Translations under genes and position numbers: made by a program
Source: Chryseobacterium sp.
Lineage (GTDB): Bacteria > Bacteroidota > Bacteroidia > Flavobacteriales > Weeksellaceae
Direction: 5' to 3'
Assembly: GCA_003852805.1 (NCBI GenBank)
Contig: RDDY01000187.1
Span: 1 to 10,256, forward strand
DNA: 10,256 bases
Shown here: in pieces, positions 6,107 through 10,256 of the stretch
How the letters are laid out: every line of letters starts with the position of its first letter
Numbering within the stretch: the first letter of the stretch is position 1
Notes under the pieces: model-generated
Database searches by the model: none
What the model saw: only the letters and a program-made list of their open reading frames with translations
Told to the model about the DNA's origin: nothing

Positions 6107-7177
6107 CTATAATTCTACCACCGAGAATAGGTTGTATCCTGCGACTGTAGTGAGATTACGGCTACCTCCTAAATATTGGAAGATTTTAGGACGAACCTGA
6201 TCGCCTTCTTCCAACCGCAGTGTTAGAGACATGGTGGCACCGGGCTGCCCGGTTCCTGCGACGGGATAGCCGATGACAGCTTTTCTCAACGTTATTACAC
6301 TACCCCGCGTAATCTCGACTTGCGCCTCTACACGCGAATTGTTGACAATGGATGTGTTGGCTGCGAAACTGTAACTAAACGAGACAGCATAATTTCCCGC
6401 TCGCGGAGCCGTAAAGGTACCGTTTGCGTTGAACGCTCCTCCCGAGTTGTCATTGATAGTGCTCCAATCAGTTATGTGTGTGGAACTTTGGTCCGGGATA
6501 CTTTGTGCAGATGTTTTTTGAGCGATTACCGACAGTCTGGTACTCTGCTTCTCAATGGCGCGCCAGTTTTCACCGTCGCTGTACAGCAATTGTCCTGCTG
6601 AAGTACTCTGGTAGCGCAAAGCTCCCGCGCCGGCTACATTGGCTGCGTCGGCTGTTCCACCGATAGCAATAATGCCTACTCCCGGATCGGTGGTGGAAGT
6701 GGGATTCCGGCGAACGTCCACTTTCGTGTTCGGGTTTGTGCCAATGCCTAATTTCCCGCTGTCTGTGATGTAAACATTCTTCGTAGCATCGGTTCTCGGG
6801 CTGCCGTTGGAATTGTTAACTAAATGTAAACGGTTGTTGCCGGAATCATTTGCCCATGCGTCGTCACTATTGTCGGGGGCCATTGCTTGACCGAAGGGTA
6901 TCCATTTGACTGTAGCCTGGTCCCAATAGTGCAATCCCTTTGCGTAAGAGCCCGAAGCTGCTGTCAGGTAAACAAGTTGACCGTCAACCGAACCATTGCC
7001 GGCAAGGCTGTTCACACGCGGAGCCAAGAGCCCGTCGGTTGCGCTAACGGTGCCCAAATGGTTGGTCGCTCTGATATCCAGGGTGCTCTCCGGTGCGGTT
7101 GTTTTGATACCGACTTGACCGTACGCAATACAACCAAGCAAGAGCGCCGTAAATGTTGTAATATTTTTTTTCATCAT
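6107..7177 (-). CDS. Secreted fibre-like protein with C1q-like C-terminus (paralog 3)
   Basis: A 356-aa exported protein, the last of three tandem paralogs. The signal peptide is residues 1-20 (MMKKNITTFTALLLGCIAYG), with likely cleavage before Gln21. Module A (about 22-95) has 'VGIKTTAPESTLDIRATNH', 'TDGLLAPRVNSL', 'DGQLVYL' and 'GLHYWD'. A linker with DDAW (105-108) leads to module B (about 140-208), 'GKLGIGTNPNTKVDVRRNP' to 'AGAGALRYQ' and 'LLYSDGENW', a divergent repeat of the same plan. Residues about 213-356 resemble a C1q/TNF-like jelly roll: 'FNANGTFTAPRAGNYAVSFS' (249-268), 'LRLEEGDQVRP' (320-330), 'YNLFSVVEL' at the end. Such domains usually trimerise. Its ATG shares one base with the preceding stop (TAATG), so translation is probably coupled. 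The Cys in LLGC is probably not a lipobox, because the aligned cleavage sites of the siblings lie just before the conserved QVGI. Function unknown. Confidence 0.88.
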   Translation of the reverse strand: MMKKNITTFTALLLGCIAYGQVGIKTTAPESTLDIRATNHLGTVSATDGLLAPRVNSLAGNGSVDGQLVYLTAASGSYAKGLHYWDQATVKWIPFGQAMAPDNSDDAWANDSGNNRLHLVNNSNGSPRTDATKNVYITDSGKLGIGTNPNTKVDVRRNPTSTTDPGVGIIAIGGTADAANVAGAGALRYQSTSAGQLLYSDGENWRAIEKQSTRLSVIAQKTSAQSIPDQSSTHITDWSTINDNSGGAFNANGTFTAPRAGNYAVSFSYSFAANTSIVNNSRVEAQVEITRGSVITLRKAVIGYPVAGTGQPGATMSLTLRLEEGDQVRPKIFQYLGGSRNLTTVAGYNLFSVVEL

Positions 7178-8265
7178 TAGTATATTTCTTTAACTGAAAA
7201 GGTCACAAAGCCGTCATCCGAATTGCTTGCGCCCGAATTGCCGATCACGCGCAAAGTTTGTGAGCGGCCTGTATCCTGCCAAATACTCGGATAAACCAGT
7301 TGATCTTTTTGCATTTTAACCACGAACGCAATGGATGCACCGCCTTGCACGTCTCCCCCGGAGGGATAAGCTGAGACGCTTTTTACCTCGTTGGCTGCAC
7401 CGCCCGGTTCTGCCAATCTCAGAATGGCTTCTACTTGGCTACCGGCATCTACCAATGCAGTGTTAAAGCCATAACTGAAAGTTACCAAATAGTATCCATC
7501 TCGCGGTGCTTTAAATGCACCTGTGGTTGGATTGAAAGCTCCGGTAAGATCGGTCTCCACATTCCAGTTCCCTACATTTGTATGAACTCTGTGTGCTATT
7601 GATTGCGGACTTGTTTTGTAGGCTACCACCTGTGCCCGGGCAAAATCCGAGGGTAGGCGTTTCCATACGGCTCCGTCGCTGTAGTCAATTTCTTTATCGG
7701 TTGCATTGTAGCGTACCGCGCCGGCACCTGCCGCCGCTGCCGTACTGCCGGTGCTGCCTATCGCTATGGCGCCCTCGCCAGGCGACGCGGGTGTGGTCCC
7801 GGTTCTCACGTCCAGCGCCACACGTGGCGTACGGTTGCCTACAGCCATCAGTCCACCATCGGTAATGGCCACATCCGCGGTTACATCGCGCGCAGCACCG
7901 CCTGTCTGCGTGGGCAGATGAACGATGCCCTGTGCGGCATTGTTTTGCCAGGCATCGGGCGAGGTATCTGCCAGGCGTTGTCCCACCTTGTTCCACCGGT
8001 TCTTCACTCCGTCCCAGTAATGGAAACCTTTGGTGAAGCCACCGCTGTTGCCGGTCAAGTAGACCAGTTGGCCGTTTTTGCTGCCGTTGGCCGTCAGATT
8101 GGATACCCGCGGCACCAAGATTCCGTCGGTGGCGCTTACGGTGCCGTTATGGTTTTTCGCTCTTATGTCAAGAGTTGCGGTGGGCTGGTCTGTGTTTATC
8201 CCTACTTGTGCGCTTGCGGATACCGCAATCAGAAGTAGAAAACTGAGAAAAATATTTCGCATCAT
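7177..8265 (-). CDS. Secreted fibre-like protein with C1q-like C-terminus (paralog 2)
   Basis: A 362-aa exported protein, the middle gene of the operon. The signal peptide is residues 1-19, ending SASA before Gln20. Module A (about 21-97) reads 'VGINTDQPTATLDIRAKNHN', 'TDGILVPRVSNL', 'NGQLVYL', 'GFHYWDG'. Module B (about 138-204) reads 'GLMAVGNRTPRVALDVRT', 'GEGAIAIGSTGSTAAAAGAG' and 'AVRYNATDKEIDYSDGAVWK'. The C-terminal part (about 208-362) is C1q-like: 'FNPTTGAFKAPRDGYYLVTF' (244-263), 'MQKDQLVYPSIWQ' (318-330) and 'DDGFVTFSVKEIY' at the end. It follows paralog 1 after 15 nt and shares one base with paralog 3. Two consecutive ATGs start the gene, as in paralog 3. No Type IX secretion C-terminal domain is recognisable: the chain ends in the last strand of the jelly roll. 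Role unknown; a surface or secreted oligomer is inferred. Confidence 0.88.
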   Translation of the reverse strand: MMRNIFLSFLLLIAVSASAQVGINTDQPTATLDIRAKNHNGTVSATDGILVPRVSNLTANGSKNGQLVYLTGNSGGFTKGFHYWDGVKNRWNKVGQRLADTSPDAWQNNAAQGIVHLPTQTGGAARDVTADVAITDGGLMAVGNRTPRVALDVRTGTTPASPGEGAIAIGSTGSTAAAAGAGAVRYNATDKEIDYSDGAVWKRLPSDFARAQVVAYKTSPQSIAHRVHTNVGNWNVETDLTGAFNPTTGAFKAPRDGYYLVTFSYGFNTALVDAGSQVEAILRLAEPGGAANEVKSVSAYPSGGDVQGGASIAFVVKMQKDQLVYPSIWQDTGRSQTLRVIGNSGASNSDDGFVTFSVKEIY

Positions 8266-8280
8266 TTTTGTGTTTTTGGA

Positions 8281-9381
8281 TTAGTGCTCTACGATAGAAA
8301 TGTTTACAAAACCGTCATCTGCATTGTTGTTGCCTAAACGCAGTGTCTTTGCATCGCCGGTGTCGAACACCAATCCCGTTCTGCGTAATTTCTGAAAAAT
8401 GGCAGGCCGCAGCGTATCGCCTTGATTCAGGGTTACAACAAAATTGACGGCGGCTCCGGCTTGAGAGTTTCCTCCTTTGGGGAAAGAAGTGATACCACGG
8501 CGAATGACATTGCCGTTCCGAAGGATCAGTGCCTCTGCAAAACCATTATCAGTAATTGCTGAGCCGGTAAAGTTGAAGCTGAAGGACACATCGTACTGTC
8601 CCGTTCGTGGCGCGGTGAAAACACCGTCCGAGGTAAAAGAGTTGGTGGTATCTGCCAACTCTACATTCCAACCGGTGACATTGGTCTGTGTGTTGTAATT
8701 ATACGAGTTGCCGGTTGTTCCAACAGAGTTTTTCTTGGCCACTACCACCGCTTTCGTATAGTTTATCTTATCCAGCACCTGCCACGTGGTGCCGTTGCTC
8801 AGTTCCAGCTGCTTGGTAGTAGTATTGTACCGTACTGCGCCTGCACCGGCGGCGGCGGCGGTTTGTGCTGTTGTACCTATACCTATGGCACCTTCGCCGG
8901 GATTGGCGTTGCCGGGGTTGGTTCTTGCATCCAGCTTGGTTCTGGGGGCAATGTTTCCTACGCCCATTTTACCATCATTCTTAATAACGACATTGGTTGC
9001 ATCTGTCCTTGCCGTGGTGCCATTGGATAATGTGGCTAGTTTTACCATCGAGTTGGCATTGTCATCTACCCAAGCATCATCAGTCAAATCACCGCTCTCC
9101 AGACCTGCGTGAACCCATTGATTGGTTGTGGCGTTCCAGTAATGAAAACCTTGGAGACGGCTGCCTTGGTCCGCTACCAGATAGACCAACTGTCCATCGG
9201 CCGAGCCATTGGTGGTTAAGGAGTTGACACGGGGAACCAATACGCCGTCCGTTGCTGTAACAGGGCCCATATGGTTAGCACCGCGAATGTCCAAAGTGCT
9301 TTGAGGCGAATTGGTGTTGATTCCTACTTGGCTATAAGCCAGTCCGGAAAGAAACACCAGCGCGATAGCTGTTTTTCTCAT
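8281..9381 (-). CDS. Secreted fibre-like protein with C1q-like C-terminus (paralog 1)
   Basis: A 366-aa exported protein and the first gene transcribed. The signal peptide is residues 1-17 (MRKTAIALVFLSGLAYS), with likely cleavage before Gln18. Module A (about 19-93) has 'VGINTNSPQSTLDIRGANHM', 'TDGVLVPRVNSL', 'DGQLVYL' and 'GFHYWNATTNQW'. The linker 'DDAWVDDNANSMVKL' (101-115) precedes module B (about 137-202): 'GKMGVGNIAPRTKLDARTNP', 'GEGAIGIGTTAQTAAAAGAG', 'AVRYNTTTKQLELSNGTTW'. The C-terminal part (about 207-366) is C1q-like, with 'FTSDGVFTAPRTGQYDVSFS' (249-268), 'LNQGDTLRPAIFQ' (318-330) and 'DDGFVNISIVEH' at the end. I recall proteins of this build from Chryseobacterium and relatives, mostly annotated as hypothetical. 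A good -7 promoter lies about 40 nt upstream. Adhesin, appendage or binding-protein roles are all possible. Confidence 0.9.
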   Translation of the reverse strand: MRKTAIALVFLSGLAYSQVGINTNSPQSTLDIRGANHMGPVTATDGVLVPRVNSLTTNGSADGQLVYLVADQGSRLQGFHYWNATTNQWVHAGLESGDLTDDAWVDDNANSMVKLATLSNGTTARTDATNVVIKNDGKMGVGNIAPRTKLDARTNPGNANPGEGAIGIGTTAQTAAAAGAGAVRYNTTTKQLELSNGTTWQVLDKINYTKAVVVAKKNSVGTTGNSYNYNTQTNVTGWNVELADTTNSFTSDGVFTAPRTGQYDVSFSFNFTGSAITDNGFAEALILRNGNVIRRGITSFPKGGNSQAGAAVNFVVTLNQGDTLRPAIFQKLRRTGLVFDTGDAKTLRLGNNNADDGFVNISIVEH

Positions 9382-9420
9382 CCTATTTGTATTTTAATAA
9401 TTAGCGTACAACTATGGCTG

Positions 9421-9428
9421 CAAATATA
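9421..9428 (-). promoter_or_regulatory. Promoter -7 element of the three-gene operon
   Basis: The minus strand reads TATATTTG, an exact TAnnTTTG match. Transcription would start near 9414, giving a leader of about 33 nt before the ATG at 9381. A -33 TTG is not present at the ideal distance; the upstream region is simply AT-rich. A single promoter here would serve all three paralogs, given the 15-nt gap and 1-nt overlap downstream. Confidence 0.55.
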
Positions 9429-9754
9429 TGGATATTCATTAATATAATTTTCATGTTTCGGCACTGATGCGTAGAATTTATTCTACAAAGGTTGCAGTTG
9501 ATTACCTTAATATGTTTAATTGGTTTATCTCAAAATGCAACCTTAAGCTTCTATACAGCATGTTTTATATAGCATAAAAGTAAGTTTATTTTATATAGCG
9601 TTAAAGCTTGTTATATTTTAAAGTTTGTGTTGTCATAAAGCATTCAGCAGGAATCGGATTATGAATAGGCAAATCGTGGGATATGATCTCGCTCCTGCCA
9701 AAAGTAATTTCAATGCACAACAATTAAGCGGCGCGCATTTTACTGTGCTCAGTT
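9429..9754. other. AT-rich intergenic region upstream of the operon
   Basis: About 330 bases with no convincing gene, markedly richer in A+T than the rest of the window. They separate the promoter of the three-gene operon from the end of the GNAT-like gene. It holds the TTTTATATAGC near-repeats (9549-9606) and a weak 31-codon ORF (9661-9756), both listed separately. No tRNA, insertion-sequence end or phage attachment repeat is visible. Confidence 0.7.
9549..9606. repeat. Short direct near-repeats (TTTTATATAGC)
   Basis: TTTTATATAGC occurs exactly at 9563-9573 and again at 9589-9599, 26 bp apart. The similarity extends to 18 bp with two mismatches (ending ATAAAAG and GTTAAAG). A third, weaker copy, TTCTATACAGCAT, lies at 9549-9561. 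The block sits about 130-180 bp upstream of the predicted promoter of the three-gene operon. Repeated sites could bind a regulator, but AT-rich DNA produces such matches easily. Confidence 0.4.
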
Positions 9755-9756
9755 AA
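9661..9756 (+). CDS. Possible 31-aa small ORF
   Basis: An ATG at 9661 opens a 31-codon frame ending TAA at 9754-9756. It begins MNRQIVGYDLAPAKSNFN and ends in HFTVLS. An AGGA (9649-9652) lies 8 nt before the ATG. The near match TATATTTT (9612-9619) or TAAAGTTTG (9619-9627) could serve as a -7 element. The product has no membrane segment, signal peptide or recognisable motif, and nothing is known to support expression. It may be a chance frame in non-coding DNA. Confidence 0.15.
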   Translation: MNRQIVGYDLAPAKSNFNAQQLSGAHFTVLS

Positions 9757-9757
9757 G

Positions 9758-9790
9758 GTAAAATAAAAGTGTTGTAGCTTTGTTACAACA
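9758..9790 (-). terminator. Terminator overlapping the stop of the GNAT-like gene
   Basis: On the minus strand TGTTGTA-ACAAAGC-TACAACA (complement of 9770-9790) forms a 7-bp stem, followed by CTTTTATTTTAC. The TAA stop codon of the upstream gene (9783-9785) lies inside the stem and loop. The stem is AT-rich and so only moderately stable. Confidence 0.55.
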
Positions 9791-10256
9791 GCCCATGCCG
9801 CTGAAACTTCTTGCTGCGGTCAAACAGGTAGCGGTAAGTCGTCAGTTTGCGGGTAAGCTCGGTGTCGAGGTTTTCTGCAATACGAATCATCTTTGGATTG
9901 AAATCGCCGATCCATTGCATCTCAAACTCGGTGAATGAAGTATGCTTGCGCAGGTGTTTGGTGCCTTCCCAGATCAGGTAACCGTCGACACCTTTGCGCT
10001 GCCATTCGGGCACGATGCCGAAAACAATGCCAACCATCTTGGTGTTGGGTCTGAATTGTTTCAACCAAAGGAATTTCAGCTTTCGGAGCAAATCGAACTT
10101 GCCGTCGAGGTACTTGAACCATTGGTTCAGATCGGGAAGGTTGATCCACATGGCAATCGGTCGATCGCCGTCGTAGGCAAACCAAGAGATGTGCTCGTTG
10201 ATCACCGGCTTCATGCTTGCGAACATTTTTCGGGTTTGCAACTCGCTCAGCTGCTT
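9783..10256 (-). CDS. GNAT-fold protein, C-terminal part (gene runs off the window)
   Basis: The frame is open to the window edge, so only the last 157 residues are seen. It enters as K-Q-L-S-E-L-Q-T-R-K-M-F; no start codon is claimed. Recognisable pieces are 'MKPVINEHISWFAYDGDRPI' (shortly after entry), 'NLPDLNQWFKYLDGKF', 'GIVFGIVPEWQRKGVDGYLI' (the GNAT acetyl-CoA pyrophosphate-loop-like region, with Q-R-K-G-V-D-G), 'WIGDFNPKMIRIAENL' and 'TTYRYLFDR' near the end. I recognise this as the C-terminal domain of a roughly 380-390-aa family, widespread in Bacteroidota and related to YghO-like putative N-acetyltransferases. Its substrate is unknown. A moderate terminator overlaps the stop codon. 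There is no sign of operon linkage to the three paralogs, which are separated by 400 bp of AT-rich DNA. Confidence 0.85.
   Translation of the reverse strand, partial: KQLSELQTRKMFASMKPVINEHISWFAYDGDRPIAMWINLPDLNQWFKYLDGKFDLLRKLKFLWLKQFRPNTKMVGIVFGIVPEWQRKGVDGYLIWEGTKHLRKHTSFTEFEMQWIGDFNPKMIRIAENLDTELTRKLTTYRYLFDRSKKFQRHGLL

Noticed and set aside
7126..7137. Lipobox (LLGC) in paralog 3, making it a lipoprotein
   Set aside because: The position before Cys is a poor fit, the siblings have no Cys there, and all three align with signal peptidase I cleavage before the conserved Gln-Val-Gly-Ile.
6107..9381. Prophage tail-fibre module
   Set aside because: The proteins have Sec signal peptides, and no phage structural, lysis or integrase genes are nearby, so a cellular secreted origin fits better.
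9549..9606. CRISPR-like array
   Set aside because: The repeats are only 11-18 bp, number two or three, have unequal spacing and no cas genes nearby.
9775..9782. TAGCTTTG as a plus-strand promoter
   Set aside because: It matches TAnnTTTG, but it lies in the terminator hairpin of the minus-strand gene and no plus-strand gene follows it.

Overview
The window looks like a chromosomal segment of a member of the Bacteroidota, most likely class Flavobacteriia near the Chryseobacterium/Weeksellaceae group. Four lines of evidence point there. Start sites mostly lack Shine-Dalgarno sequences. At least four upstream regions carry the Bacteroidota -7 element TAnnTTTG. S16 has a long Ala/Glu/Lys tail. 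The secreted proteins belong to a style common in that group. By eye the base composition is fairly balanced, richer in G+C than typical Chryseobacterium, so the genus is left open.

Left part, + strand (1-4485): a non-coding leader with palindromic, repeat-like hairpins, then rpsP-rimM (ribosomal protein S16 and a 16S maturation factor) behind a TATCTTTG promoter. Next come asnS (asparaginyl-tRNA synthetase) behind a textbook TTG-N20-TACATTTG promoter and rpoN (sigma-54). A strong bidirectional terminator closes the run.

Middle (4496-6090): a minus-strand pair, an ECF-type sigma factor overlapping by 8 nt a four-helix membrane protein that may control it. Divergently, on the + strand, lies the RNase P RNA gene rnpB, whose conserved blocks and closing P1 stem are all visible. 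A convergent hairpin terminator separates rnpB from the next operon.

Right part, minus strand (6107-9428): three tandem paralogous genes for secreted proteins of 356-366 aa, spaced by 15 nt and then a 1-nt overlap. Each has a signal peptide, two divergent copies of a 'GI.T..P...LD.R' fibre-like module, and a C-terminal domain resembling C1q/TNF jelly rolls. They form the only clearly accessory locus and are the best candidate for something undescribed, probably a surface or secreted hetero-oligomer; the function is unknown. Upstream is an AT-rich 400-bp gap with near-repeats of TTTTATATAGC and a weak 31-codon ORF. The window ends in the C-terminal part of a GNAT-fold protein on the minus strand.

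Most of the window is ordinary housekeeping sequence. No tRNA, CRISPR array, insertion sequence or phage integration signature was found.
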